From Parabacteroides sp. PM6-13 (GTDB lineage Bacteria; Bacteroidota; Bacteroidia; Bacteroidales; Tannerellaceae): a stretch of 64,000 nt of DNA. The position numbers and the translations under genes are program-made. The notes under the pieces are model-generated. The model searched no databases, was not told the DNA's origin, and saw only the letters and a program-made list of their open reading frames with translations. The stretch is taken from assembly GCF_029892605.1 (NCBI RefSeq), contig NZ_JARXWF010000011.1, forward strand, positions 1 through 64,000, read 5' to 3'. This document shows, in pieces, positions 24,293 to 33,497 of the stretch (its first letter is position 1; every line of letters begins with the position of its first letter).

Positions 24293-26581
24293 ATGGCAAA
24301 ATCGATTAAAGAAGAGGCGCTGCGGTATCATGCCGAAGGAAAGCCCGGGAAGATAGAGGTTATCCCTACCAAACCATATAGTACACAGAATGATCTGGCG
24401 TTGGCCTATTCGCCGGGCGTGGCGGAGCCTTGCCTGGAGATAGAGAAAAATCCGCTGGATGCCTATAAATATACAGCGAAAGGAAATCTGGTAGCGGTTA
24501 TATCTAACGGAACAGCCGTATTGGGACTGGGTGATATTGGCGCGATGGCCGGCAAACCGGTGATGGAAGGAAAAGGACTGCTGTTCAAAATATTTGCCGG
24601 GATCGATGTGTTCGACATTGAAGTAGACGAGAAAGATCCTGAAAAATTCATTCAGACCGTGAAAGCGATCGCTCCGACCTTCGGAGGAATCAACCTGGAA
24701 GATATCAAAGCACCGGAATGTTTCGAGATAGAGCAACGCCTGAAGGCGGAATTGGATATCCCGGTGATGCACGACGACCAGCACGGAACGGCGATTATCT
24801 CCGCAGCCGGATTATTGAATGCTCTGGAGTTGACAGGCAAAAAGATTGAAGAGGTGCGGATCGTTGTAAACGGTGCTGGTGCCGCCTCTATCTCCTGTAC
24901 CAAACTGTATGTCTTATTAGGCGCTAAGAAAGAAAATATCGTCATGTGCGACAGCAAAGGAGTGCTCTCCGTTCACCGCTCGGATCTGAACGCCTCCAAG
25001 AAGGAATTTGCTACCACCCGTGATATCAAAACATTGGCCGAAGCGGTGGTTGGTGCCGATGTATTCCTGGGACTTTCCGTAGCCAACGTACTTACGAAAG
25101 AGATGGTGCGCACAATGAATAACGATCCGATTGTATTCGCCCTGGCCAATCCGAATCCGGAGATTTCCTATCAGGAGGCGATGGCTTCGCGGGAGGATCT
25201 TATTTTTGCCACCGGACGTTCCGATTATCCGAACCAGATTAATAATGTATTAGGATTCCCTTATATTTTCCGCGGAGCATTAGACACACATGCCAAAGCC
25301 ATCAACGAAGAGATGAAGGTGGCTGCCGTATACGCCATCGCGGAACTGGCCAAAGAACCGGTGCCCGATGTGGTCAATGCGGCCTACAAACTGAAACGCA
25401 CCTCGTTCGGAAGAGATTACATCCTTCCCAAACCGCTGGATCCTCGCCTGTTGACCTCTGTGTCGGTGGCCGTTGCCAAAGCGGCTATTGAGTCGGGTGT
25501 AGCTCGTAAAGAGATCACAGATTGGGAGGGATACCGACGTCACCTGAAGGATATGATGGGCTACGACAACAAACTGATGCGCTCGTTCACCGATATGGCG
25601 AAAGCCAACCCCAAACGGGTTGTCTTTGCCGAAGCCAACCATGCCAATATGCTGAAAGCGGCTGTGGAAGCGAAAGCGGAAGGGATTTGTATTCCTATCC
25701 TATTGGGCAATGAAGAGCGTCTTTATAAGATTGCCGCCGAAGAAAACATCAGCCTCGAGGGCATAGAAATAGTAAATATGCGCCATGACCGCGAGAATGA
25801 CCGTCGCGAACGCTATGCCCGCATCCTGAGCGAGAAGAAAGCGCGGGAAGGCATCACCTATACGGAGGCCTACGAAACGATGGTCGACCGCAATGCCTTC
25901 GGTATGATGATGGTGGAGACGGGCGAAGCCGATGCCTTCATGACGGGGGTCTACAGCCGTTACAGCACCATTACCAAATTGGCGGAACAGATCATTGGCA
26001 TTCGTCCGACATACAATCACTTTGGCGCAATGAACATCATCTCCTGCAAGAAAGGAACGCTCTTCATGGCCGATACGCTGATCAACCGCCATCCTTCGAC
26101 CGAGGTATTGATTGATGTGGCTCGTCTGACCCACGATGCAGTCAACTTCTTTGCACACGATCCGGTAATGGCGATGGTCTCTTATTCCAATTTCGGCGCC
26201 GACAAGAAAGGAAGCCCGCGAAAAGTGCACGAAGCCATCGATTACCTGCATAAGAAACATCCGGAAATCATGATCGACGGAGAGATGCAGGTCAACTTTG
26301 CACTCGACCAGAAACTGCGTGACGAGACCTATCCATTCAATAAGATGAAAGGCAAAGAGGTGAATACGCTTATATTCCCGAACCTGAGCTCGGCAAACAG
26401 CGCCTATAAATTATTGCTCGAAATGGGCGTCGGAGAAACCATCGGCCCGATCCAGATGGGATTGAACAAACCGATTCACTTCACGGATATAGCCAGTTCT
26501 ACCCGTGACATCCTGAATCTGACAACCGTAGCGGTGGTAGATGCCATCGTGCAGGAGCAGATCGAGAAAGGCATCCGTTGA
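24293..26581 (+). CDS. maeB: NADP-dependent malic enzyme with phosphotransacetylase-like domain
   Basis: 762 residues, the MaeB three-part layout. Residues about 15-150 are the malic N-terminal domain ([26 protein letters not shown]), about 160-400 the NAD(P)-binding domain ([12 protein letters not shown]), and about 430-760 a phosphate acetyltransferase-like domain ([19 protein letters not shown]). It decarboxylates malate to pyruvate, producing reducing power. In known MaeB proteins the C-terminal domain is regulatory (acetyl-CoA sensing) and not catalytic. Monocistronic, with promoter and terminator. Confidence 0.95.
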   Translation: MAKSIKEEALRYHAEGKPGKIEVIPTKPYSTQNDLALAYSPGVAEPCLEIEKNPLDAYKYTAKGNLVAVISNGTAVLGLGDIGAMAGKPVMEGKGLLFKIFAGIDVFDIEVDEKDPEKFIQTVKAIAPTFGGINLEDIKAPECFEIEQRLKAELDIPVMHDDQHGTAIISAAGLLNALELTGKKIEEVRIVVNGAGAASISCTKLYVLLGAKKENIVMCDSKGVLSVHRSDLNASKKEFATTRDIKTLAEAVVGADVFLGLSVANVLTKEMVRTMNNDPIVFALANPNPEISYQEAMASREDLIFATGRSDYPNQINNVLGFPYIFRGALDTHAKAINEEMKVAAVYAIAELAKEPVPDVVNAAYKLKRTSFGRDYILPKPLDPRLLTSVSVAVAKAAIESGVARKEITDWEGYRRHLKDMMGYDNKLMRSFTDMAKANPKRVVFAEANHANMLKAAVEAKAEGICIPILLGNEERLYKIAAEENISLEGIEIVNMRHDRENDRRERYARILSEKKAREGITYTEAYETMVDRNAFGMMMVETGEADAFMTGVYSRYSTITKLAEQIIGIRPTYNHFGAMNIISCKKGTLFMADTLINRHPSTEVLIDVARLTHDAVNFFAHDPVMAMVSYSNFGADKKGSPRKVHEAIDYLHKKHPEIMIDGEMQVNFALDQKLRDETYPFNKMKGKEVNTLIFPNLSSANSAYKLLLEMGVGETIGPIQMGLNKPIHFTDIASSTRDILNLTTVAVVDAIVQEQIEKGIR

Positions 26582-26596
26582 TAAGATGTATATATA

Positions 26597-26637
26597 AAAC
26601 AAAAGGGCTGTCCGGTTTGGGCAGCCCTTTTGTTTTG
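26597..26637. terminator. Bidirectional terminator between maeB and the SPT gene
   Basis: AAAAGGGCTG / CAGCCCTTTT hairpin with A and T runs on either side, between convergent genes. Confidence 0.93.
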
Positions 26638-26650
26638 GTATCTTGTTATC

Positions 26651-27838
26651 TTATTCGATAATATGATGCTTTTTGAATATCTTCTCGATCGCTTCCAAGG
26701 CAAAATCTAATTGTTCTTTGGTATGTGTCGCCATCAATGAGAAGCGGATCAGGGTATCTTCCGGAGCCACAGCCGGGGTAACCACCGGGTTCACAAACAC
26801 ACCTGCCTCAAACAACTCCTTCACTACTAAGAAAGTCAAGTCATTGTCACGAATAAACAATGGAATGATAGGCGTAGAGGTATGTCCGATCTCACAACCC
26901 ATATTACGGAAACCATCCAGGGCATAATGCGTAAGATCCCATAAGTGCTGAATGCGTTCCGGCTCGCTGATCATGATATCCAGGGCGGCTCCCACGGCAG
27001 CTGTTGCCGAAGGCGTATTACTTGCACTGAAGATATAGGACCTGGAGTTATGACGTATGTAGTTGGTTACCGTCTCATCGGCCGCAATAAAGCCACCGAT
27101 AGAGGCAAGCGACTTACTGAATGTTCCCATAATCAGGTCAACATCTTTGGTCACCCCGAAATGATCACAAGCACCACGTCCCTGACGTCCCAAAACGCCT
27201 AAACCGTGGGCTTCGTCAATCATCACACTGGCATTGTACTTCTTAGCCAGAGCAACAATCGCAGGAATATCAGCTACATCCCCTTCCATGCTGAACACAC
27301 TGTCGGAAACAATCAGTTTCACCTTGTCCGCCTCGCATTTCTGGAGTTGTTTCTCCAACGACTCCATATCGTTGTGCTTGTATTTCAGCTTGTTGGAGAA
27401 TGACAAACGATGTCCTTCGATAATCGAAGCATGATCGAGTTCATCCCATAAGATATAGTCTTCACGGCCGGTCACACAGGAGACAACTCCGAGATTCACC
27501 TGGAATCCGGTAGAATAGACAATCGCATCCTCCTTTCCGACAAACTCTGCCAAGCGCTTTTCCAGTTCAATATGGATATCTAACGTACCGTTCAGGAAAC
27601 GCGAACCGGCACAACCTGTTCCGTATTTCTTAATAGCCGCGATAGCTGCTTCTTTTACTTTGGGGTGATTTGTCAAGCCTAAATAGGCATTGGATCCGAA
27701 CATCAAGACTTTCTTCCCATCAATAACAACCTCTGTATCCTGGTCGCTTTCTATCTTACGGAAATAGGGGTAAATTCCTATGGCTTTAGCCCTTTGTGGC
27801 GCATCATACCGTGCCAGTTTCTCTTGTAAAAGTTTCAT
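26651..27838 (-). CDS. spt: Serine palmitoyltransferase-type alpha-oxoamine synthase
   Basis: 395 residues, PLP-dependent. The cofactor Lys is K242 in TFSKSLAS, stacking His H136 in LDHAS, and D208/H211 in IDEAHG; substrate-region FGSNAYLGL and GCAGSRFLNGT are present. The family includes 2-amino-3-ketobutyrate CoA ligase and KBL/BioF enzymes, but length and overall sequence fit the Bacteroides/Parabacteroides serine palmitoyltransferase that condenses serine with palmitoyl-CoA to start sphingolipid synthesis. The divergent neighbour is a sphingosine-kinase-like lipid kinase, which supports this reading. Promoter TACTTTTG at 27940-27933. Confidence 0.85.
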   Translation of the reverse strand: MKLLQEKLARYDAPQRAKAIGIYPYFRKIESDQDTEVVIDGKKVLMFGSNAYLGLTNHPKVKEAAIAAIKKYGTGCAGSRFLNGTLDIHIELEKRLAEFVGKEDAIVYSTGFQVNLGVVSCVTGREDYILWDELDHASIIEGHRLSFSNKLKYKHNDMESLEKQLQKCEADKVKLIVSDSVFSMEGDVADIPAIVALAKKYNASVMIDEAHGLGVLGRQGRGACDHFGVTKDVDLIMGTFSKSLASIGGFIAADETVTNYIRHNSRSYIFSASNTPSATAAVGAALDIMISEPERIQHLWDLTHYALDGFRNMGCEIGHTSTPIIPLFIRDNDLTFLVVKELFEAGVFVNPVVTPAVAPEDTLIRFSLMATHTKEQLDFALEAIEKIFKKHHIIE

Positions 27839-27932
27839 ATTCGATAAAGAGAATTATTTCTTACTTTTATTTTTATGAAAAGAACTTCGGATTCATCACT
27901 ACATACTGAATATGCGTCGACAAATCCAGGCG

Positions 27933-27940
27933 CAAAAGTA
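27933..27940 (-). promoter_or_regulatory. -7 box TACTTTTG of the SPT gene
   Basis: Minus-strand exact TAnnTTTG match about 95 bases before the SPT ATG. Confidence 0.55.
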
Positions 27941-27993
27941 CTAAAAAAATCACTCATAAACGGATTCATACCCCAAAAGTTTCACAAAAGCAC

Positions 27994-28001
27994 TATTTTT
28001 G
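27994..28001 (+). promoter_or_regulatory. -7 box TATTTTTG of the lipid kinase gene
   Basis: Exact TAnnTTTG match 24 bases before the ATG at 28026; it and the SPT promoter are back to back, about 55 bases apart. Confidence 0.5.
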
Positions 28002-28025
28002 CTTTGTCATAATTAAAAAAGCATC

Positions 28026-28997
28026 ATGGATAAAAAGCCCATTCAGATACAAGCCATTATAAACCCCATCTCCGGCGTTGGCTCGAAACGGAAAATACCC
28101 AAAATGATCGAGGAGGCATTTGCTTCCGAAGACTGTTCGGTAGAGATCACGTTTACGGAATATGCCGGTCATGCCAGCGAATTGACAAAACGAGCGGTCG
28201 AAGCCGGTGTGCATACCATCCTGGCGGTCGGAGGCGATGGTACAATAAACGAAGTGGCCAGTTCCATGCTCCATTCGGACGCTATCCTGGGCATTATCCC
28301 CAAAGGATCCGGAAACGGATTGGCTCGGGAACTCTTTATCCCGATGGATGTCAAGAAAGCCTTGGATGTGATTGCCAAAGGGCATGTATCGACCATCGAT
28401 AGCTGTTCTGCCAACGGGCGCGTCTTCTTCACCACCTGCGGAGTGGGTTTCGATGCGGCGGTAAGCGAGAATTTCGCCCACGAAAAGCATAGAGGATCCG
28501 TCACCTATGTCAAAACTGCGATCGAAGAGTATCTGAGCTATAAGCCGGAAGAATACGAACTCTCGATCGATAGCATCACCCTCGCCGAAAAGGCCTTCCT
28601 AGTGGCCTGCGCCAACGCCTCCCAATACGGGAACAATGCCTTTATCGCTCCCAATGCAGATATTGAAGACGGCAAAATGGATATCACCATCCTCTCCCCC
28701 TTCACCCCACTGGATATCGGTCCTTTGGCCATCCAGCTGTTCACCAAGCAGATAGATCGAAACAGTAAGATCAAGATCATTAAAGGGAAAGAGGTGACCA
28801 TCACCCGCAAAAAGCCCGGTATTATGCACATCGACGGCGAGCCCATACAGGCGGAAGCCGAGATTCAGATCACCATGGATCCCCATTCGTTGAAGGTCTA
28901 TACCCCTACGGAGGTGCCGTTTACGGAAGAGGTATATCATTTCTTTGGCAAAGTAACCCGCTTTTTCGATAAGAGATTGCCTTATATCTTCCGATAA
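28026..28997 (+). CDS. Diacylglycerol/sphingosine-kinase-family lipid kinase
   Basis: 323 residues of the DAGK catalytic fold. The N-terminal NPISGVGS (about 14-21) and nucleotide loop VGGDGTINEVASSM (about 69-82) are the family hallmarks, with PKGSGNGLAREL at about 97-108; the C-terminal beta-sandwich ends in MHIDGEPI. It would phosphorylate a lipid with ATP at the membrane. Position divergent from serine palmitoyltransferase suggests a sphingoid base or other sphingolipid substrate, but YegS-type kinases act on various lipids, so substrate is open. Confidence 0.88.
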   Translation: MDKKPIQIQAIINPISGVGSKRKIPKMIEEAFASEDCSVEITFTEYAGHASELTKRAVEAGVHTILAVGGDGTINEVASSMLHSDAILGIIPKGSGNGLARELFIPMDVKKALDVIAKGHVSTIDSCSANGRVFFTTCGVGFDAAVSENFAHEKHRGSVTYVKTAIEEYLSYKPEEYELSIDSITLAEKAFLVACANASQYGNNAFIAPNADIEDGKMDITILSPFTPLDIGPLAIQLFTKQIDRNSKIKIIKGKEVTITRKKPGIMHIDGEPIQAEAEIQITMDPHSLKVYTPTEVPFTEEVYHFFGKVTRFFDKRLPYIFR

Positions 28998-29031
28998 AGG
29001 AAAGCCTCTATGTTTGAATGGATTATTTATT

Positions 29032-29039
29032 TATATTTG
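29032..29039 (+). promoter_or_regulatory. -7 box TATATTTG of the mgtC-like gene
   Basis: Exact TAnnTTTG match 26 bases before the ATG; leader too short for a magnesium riboswitch. Confidence 0.5.
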
Positions 29040-29065
29040 TACGAAAGCAATAAAACATCTGCCTC

Positions 29066-29770
29066 ATGTTGGAAGAATTAAAACTTATTCTTGAAAGCAC
29101 CATAATAACTCCTTACACGATTATTGTCCGGTTGATTATCAGCTTCTTCCTCGGAGGACTGATCGGGGTGGAACGTCAAATGCGCCGTCGCGACGCAGGT
29201 ATGCGCACCTTCACGCTGATTTGCCTCGGATCGACAGCCGCCATGCTGATCTCTATCTGGATTCCGCAGACCTATCCCGACTTTCTGAATGGTGACCCAG
29301 GACGTATTGCTGCGCAGGTATTGACAGGTATTGGTTTCTTGGGTGCCGGAGCGATTATACAGAATCGGGGAGGTATTCAGGGACTGACAACAGCCGCCTG
29401 CATCTGGGTAGTAGCCGTCGTGGGACTGGCCGTTGGAGCGGGTATGTATCTTGCCGCGGGTGTAACCACCCTCGCCACACTCTTCGTATTGCTCTCGATG
29501 GAAAAACTGGAGAAGCGTATGTATCTCGACGGCGTGAATAAGATCCTAACCATACACTGCTCCATCGCTTCACCCAATCTAAAGGCGATCCGCACCATCC
29601 TGGAGAACCAGAATGTCTACATTGTCAGCTTCTCTTATGAAATAGATTACGAGAAAAACAAATCGACCATTACCTATAAAGTCAATGTACGGTCGAAATC
29701 CTCTTACAGCATCCTGTTTGCAGAGGTCTATCGTTTAGGCTATATCTCCCAGATACGCCTGTTGGCCTGA
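29066..29770 (+). CDS. MgtC/SapB family membrane protein
   Basis: 234 residues. Four or five membrane helices fill about 15-150; the MgtC signature GGLIGVERQMRRRDAGMRT is at about 30-48 and GFLGAGAIIQNRGGIQGLT at about 92-110. A soluble ACT-like C-terminal domain (about 155-234) follows. Relatives affect magnesium homeostasis and P-type ATPases, but a transport role has not been shown for the family generally. It is convergent with the Dabb gene, 7 bases apart. Confidence 0.92.
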   Translation: MLEELKLILESTIITPYTIIVRLIISFFLGGLIGVERQMRRRDAGMRTFTLICLGSTAAMLISIWIPQTYPDFLNGDPGRIAAQVLTGIGFLGAGAIIQNRGGIQGLTTAACIWVVAVVGLAVGAGMYLAAGVTTLATLFVLLSMEKLEKRMYLDGVNKILTIHCSIASPNLKAIRTILENQNVYIVSFSYEIDYEKNKSTITYKVNVRSKSSYSILFAEVYRLGYISQIRLLA

Positions 29771-29777
29771 GAGATGG

Positions 29778-30080
29778 TTAAAACGAATAATCCACACAAG
29801 CCCGGTCGGCCTTGACCGCCGCAATCACCTCTTTCGATACGGCTACATGATCCGGATGAGCGGCATAGCGTGCCACATCTTCCAGCGAATCGAGCTCTGT
29901 GGTTAAGATAAGATCCCAGCTCTCTACCGGATTCACATTGAAGTCGACCCGGATCGCCCGGAGGTAATCGATCTTTTCTTTCAACGCTTCCAACCGTTCT
30001 TTTATCTCCTGCATCTTCGCCAGTTTCTCTTCTGCCGAAGGGAAGTCGATCAGTTTGAACATCACTATGTGCTTTATCAT
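29778..30080 (-). CDS. Dabb (stress-responsive A/B barrel) domain protein
   Basis: 100 residues covering one Dabb ferredoxin-like domain: IKHIVMFKLIDF at the N-terminus, the helix KLAKMQEIKERLEALKEKI and DLILTTELDSLEDVARYAAHPDH. Such proteins dimerise into a barrel; function varies. Lies 36 bases after serB on the same strand and is likely co-transcribed. Confidence 0.88.
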   Translation of the reverse strand: MIKHIVMFKLIDFPSAEEKLAKMQEIKERLEALKEKIDYLRAIRVDFNVNPVESWDLILTTELDSLEDVARYAAHPDHVAVSKEVIAAVKADRACVDYSF

Positions 30081-30116
30081 CTTTTCTATCTTTATTTTGT
30101 CCTGTTTATTTCGTAA

Positions 30117-31349
30117 TTAAAACAACTCCTGCTCTTCCAGGTAAGAGTCTTTGTAGCCAAGGAAATAGAGGATTCCGTCGAGCCCGATGGTCGAGATCGA
30201 CTGTTTGGCTGTCGCTTTCACCTTTGGTTTGGCATGGAACGCGATACCCAAGCCGGCAATACTGATCATAGGCAGGTCGTTCGCCCCGTCGCCCACCGCT
30301 ACGGTCTGGCGGATATCCACATTTTCAACCTGTGCAATCAAACGAAGCAATTCTGCTTTGCGTTTCCCATCGACGATATCGCCTAAGTAGTTACCGGTTA
30401 GTTTACCGCCTACTACCTCCAGTTCATTCGCATAGACATAATCAATATTGTATTTGTTCTTCAGGTAATTCCCAAAATAGGTGAATCCCCCCGAGAGAAT
30501 AGCAATCTTAAAACCGATCCTTTTCAGGACCGACATCAAACGGTCTACCCCTTCGGTGATAGGCAAACTCTCTGCGATCTCTTGCATCACGAAAACATCC
30601 AACCCTTTCAACAGGGCGCATCGCTGGCGGAAGCTTTCCGAGAAATCGATCTCCCCGCGCATAGCCGATTCCGTGATCGCTTTCACCTCGTCCCCCACCC
30701 CGGCACGTATGGCCAGTTCGTCGATCACCTCCGTATCGATCAAGGTGGAGTCCATATCGAAACAGATCAGGCGGCGCATACGGCGAAACATACTGTCTTC
30801 CTGGAACGATATATCCATTTCCAACTGAGCCGATAAGCGCATAAAGTCAGCTTTCATCTTTTCCTTGTCATTCGGCGTGCCACGTACGGAGAACTCTACG
30901 CTGGCCTTCGGCGTACGCTCGCTCTCTTCCAGCGGGATACGTCCCGTAAGACGTTTGATGTCATCGATATTCATACCCTGTTCGGCCACCACCTTCGAAA
31001 TAGCAGCAATCTGGCGGGCAGTGAGTTTACGCCCCAAGATAGTGATGATATAGCGATGCCGCCCCTGCATACCGACCCATTCGCTATAAGCCTCCCGCGA
31101 GATTGGATCGAAGCGGATATTGACATTCAGCTCATTGCTTTTAAACAATAATTCTTTAAGCGTCTGTCCGGAATCTTTCTCCGAACTCTGAAACATAATC
31201 CCTAACGACAAATGATTGTGAATATCAGCCTGTCCGATATCTAAGATCACGGCATTGTTTTGGGCAAGGATTTCAGTTAAAGCGGCCGTTACGCCCGGAC
31301 GGTCTGTCCCATTGATACTGAGAAGGATAATCTCGTTGTTTTGTTCCAT
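30117..31349 (-). CDS. serB: Phosphoserine phosphatase with N-terminal ACT domains
   Basis: 410 residues. Two ACT-like domains (about 5-180; LSINGTDRPGVTAALTEIL opens the first) precede a HAD phosphatase with the DxDxT motif FDMDSTLIDTEV (about 197-208), motif II ILSGGFTYFGN and motif III/IV VGDGANDLPM. It hydrolyses O-phosphoserine in the last step of serine synthesis; the ACT domains would bind an amino acid for feedback. Serine is also the substrate of the serine palmitoyltransferase nearby. Confidence 0.94.
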   Translation of the reverse strand: MEQNNEIILLSINGTDRPGVTAALTEILAQNNAVILDIGQADIHNHLSLGIMFQSSEKDSGQTLKELLFKSNELNVNIRFDPISREAYSEWVGMQGRHRYIITILGRKLTARQIAAISKVVAEQGMNIDDIKRLTGRIPLEESERTPKASVEFSVRGTPNDKEKMKADFMRLSAQLEMDISFQEDSMFRRMRRLICFDMDSTLIDTEVIDELAIRAGVGDEVKAITESAMRGEIDFSESFRQRCALLKGLDVFVMQEIAESLPITEGVDRLMSVLKRIGFKIAILSGGFTYFGNYLKNKYNIDYVYANELEVVGGKLTGNYLGDIVDGKRKAELLRLIAQVENVDIRQTVAVGDGANDLPMISIAGLGIAFHAKPKVKATAKQSISTIGLDGILYFLGYKDSYLEEQELF

Positions 31350-31423
31350 AAAGCAATCCAGTTAGCATGATCCGGATGCACTATTCGTTAATCGTTTTTT
31401 TGCATTTTTAGCACATCCGCCCG

Positions 31424-31431
31424 CAAAGGTA
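31424..31431 (-). promoter_or_regulatory. -7 box TACCTTTG of serB
   Basis: Minus-strand exact TAnnTTTG match, 75 bases before the serB ATG. Confidence 0.5.
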
Positions 31432-31519
31432 AAGAAGAATTTGTGAATTAAAAACCTTACAAGGTATTTATGGTGTTTGTGTCGAAGAGGTTGTATTACC
31501 AAATGGGAAGATTTTCATA

Positions 31520-31726
31520 TAAATCCCGCAGGGATTTCCTATTCGTAACCGCGGGTGTAGCGAAGCAAACCCGTGGTAGGCAGATAGACAAGACCTACTC
31601 TCCAAGCAACCCCGAAGCGGGTTGAACCCATTCCGGGTTCGTTAGTTTTTATTAGCGAAATACCCCCCGGTCGTTCGCTTCGCTCTCTTACCGAGGGTTA
31701 CGAATAGGAAACCCCTGCGGGATTTA
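31520..31726. repeat. 207-bp hairpin element with 31-bp arms
   Basis: The arms 31520-31550 and 31696-31726 are inverted copies differing at one base (AAATCCCGCAGGG(A/G)TTTCC...). The 145-base interior contains further small dyads: GGTAGG/CCTAC, AACCCgaagcGGGTT, GAACCCattccGGGTTC and AGCGAAGC/GCTTCGCT. No gene lies inside. It occupies the first part of the gene-free 31350-32334 stretch together with the next two entries. Confidence 0.88.
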
Positions 31727-31793
31727 ACTCATTTCAGTGTAACTTGCCCATCTTCACATCTTACAAAATTTGAAGGTGCTTGATGAGGCCAAA

Positions 31794-31993
31794 CGCCGCA
31801 TAGCGGCGATCTGTATCCAGCCCCGTGCGTGAGCGCGGGGAAATAGATCGTGCAATCAACAGCGCCGCGTAGCGGTGCTATATGGCTGTATTTATGAGGT
31901 GTTACATAGCACCGCTACGCGGCGCATTTTTTGCGTATCCCTTTTCCCCGCGCTCACGCACGGGGCTGGATACAGGTCGCTGCTATGCAGCGC
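31794..31993. repeat. 200-bp nested inverted repeat of GC-rich palindromes
   Basis: Arms 31806-31843 and 31943-31980 match at 37 of 38 bases; an inner pair 31862-31881 / 31906-31925 matches at 20 of 20. Each arm itself is built of short palindromes (CGCCGCATAGCGGCG, CCCCGTGCGTGAGCGCGGGG, GCGCCGCGTAGCGGTGC), and an outer matching pair of small palindromes caps both ends. The interior shows no coding signal. Confidence 0.9.
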
Positions 31994-32061
31994 TTCCCCC
32001 ACCCCTATCTCCTATTTCCTTCAATTCTTATAAAATCTGAAGATTCCCAATTTGCAAATTG

Positions 32062-32180
32062 TCAAAAACGCCCGAGTATTTTTCCAAAAACGTAGGGGTA
32101 TTTAAAATTAGTCCCGCGAGTAACACTTTTTAACGTATCATATTGTAAAGCAAAACGACCTTTTTGCTTACATTTTGATA
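32062..32180 (-). repeat. Dispersed ~120-bp repeat, copy B (inverted)
   Basis: Reverse-complement copy of 485-608, with the same ATGATACGTTAAAAAGTG and AAATACCCCTACGTTTTTGG blocks. The left GC patch is TCGCGGGACT and the right one ACTCGGGCGT, so the hairpin seen in copy A is not kept. Confidence 0.85.
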
Positions 32181-32302
32181 TTCCAGAACAAGACATTCCA
32201 GGTAGTCAAATCAGAGGTAAATTAGCCTTCCTTTAGTCTGTTGTCTCACCTTCTCTATAATAAATGCACACCCGATTTCATTCATAGTTCAAAAGAAAGT
32301 CA

Positions 32303-32310
32303 TACTTTTG
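32303..32310 (+). promoter_or_regulatory. -7 box TACTTTTG of the PCMD operon
   Basis: Exact TAnnTTTG match 25 bases before the ATG at 32335. Confidence 0.55.
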
Positions 32311-32334
32311 CAGTCACTTAAAATGAATTAAAGA

Positions 32335-33456
32335 ATGAACGCTACAAAGATTTTACTTTCTGCAGTAATTGCCACTTCCTATCTCTTTCTCACATCATGT
32401 ATTCAGCCGGAAGCGCTTAATACCGAGGCAGACATCGAATCATGCCTGATAGAGGGAGATGTATTGATCTCTCCTCCGAAGATCGAAAACAACCGCGTGA
32501 CACTTATGCTCAGCCCGAAGGCAGATATCACCCGCCTGGCGCTTGATTTTGTGCTTACACCAGGTGCAACCATCCAGCCCGCCAGCGGAACCGTATTAGA
32601 CTACCGCCAGCCGCAGACCTTTGTCGTTACCTCCGAAGACGGCCAGTGGAACAAAGCCTATACGATCACTTGTATGGTCGATAAGATGGGAACTACCTTC
32701 GGTTTCGAACATTACCGCACAGCAGTCGACAAAAACGGCATGGAACTGTATCATGAGTTCTATGAGGTGGCCATCGAAAACGAGAAACAGGTTGAACAGA
32801 ATATATGGGCCAGTGGTAATACCGGTTTCAAAATCGTTGCCAGCGACAAAACACCGGAGGACTACCCAACCGTTTCTTCACCGGACGGCATGGTAGGACG
32901 CTGCCTGAAGCTTGAGACCCGAACTACCGGCAAGGTGGGCGAAGTGCTCAAAATGCCTCTGGCCGCCGGTAACCTATTTATCGGTTCCTACAGTGGAAGT
33001 CTGAATGCACTGAAAGCCACCCACTTTGGTATTCCTTTCTCAGGCGCGGTACCTATCGCCTTATGCGGGTATTATAAGTACAAAGCGGGCGCGGTTTACA
33101 CCGACAAGCAGTTAGTTGAACACCCTGATAAAAAGGATAATTTCGACATCTACTGTGTTATGTATGAAACAGATGACAAGGTAACATACTTAGATGGATC
33201 AAATGTAAAAGAAAGCCCCAACTTAGTAGCGATGGCTCAGATGCCTGAGGCGGCAAAAAAAGAGACCGATGAATGGACCTATTTCTACCTGCCTATCGAG
33301 GTGTTGCCCGGCAAGACAATTGATCCGGTCAAACTGGCAAACAATAAGTATAACCTCTCGATTGTCTTTTCTTCCAGTAAGGACGGTGCCACTTTCAGCG
33401 GCGCAGTCGGCAGTACCCTTTATGTTGATCAGGTAGAACTGTTGGAAGAGGAATAA
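32335..33456 (+). CDS. PCMD-domain surface lipoprotein
   Basis: 373 residues with a lipobox signal (YLFLTSC, Cys at about 22). Residues about 30-115 form an Ig-like beta domain with the DYRQPQTFVVTSEDGQWNKAY pattern in two parts; residues about 120-370 are the putative carbohydrate metabolism (PCMD) domain, a beta sandwich common in Bacteroidota outer-membrane lipoproteins (GMVGRCLKLETR, FIGSYSGS, PIALCGYYKYKAG). It probably binds glycans at the cell surface. The beta-barrel gene follows after 41 bases, a frequent pairing. Confidence 0.85.
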   Translation: MNATKILLSAVIATSYLFLTSCIQPEALNTEADIESCLIEGDVLISPPKIENNRVTLMLSPKADITRLALDFVLTPGATIQPASGTVLDYRQPQTFVVTSEDGQWNKAYTITCMVDKMGTTFGFEHYRTAVDKNGMELYHEFYEVAIENEKQVEQNIWASGNTGFKIVASDKTPEDYPTVSSPDGMVGRCLKLETRTTGKVGEVLKMPLAAGNLFIGSYSGSLNALKATHFGIPFSGAVPIALCGYYKYKAGAVYTDKQLVEHPDKKDNFDIYCVMYETDDKVTYLDGSNVKESPNLVAMAQMPEAAKKETDEWTYFYLPIEVLPGKTIDPVKLANNKYNLSIVFSSSKDGATFSGAVGSTLYVDQVELLEEE

Positions 33457-33497
33457 AAAAAGATTGATTTGTCACACACATATTGAAACAAGAATAT

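Noticed and set aside
29032-29065. Magnesium riboswitch before the mgtC-like gene
   Set aside because: The leader between promoter and start is only about 20 bases.
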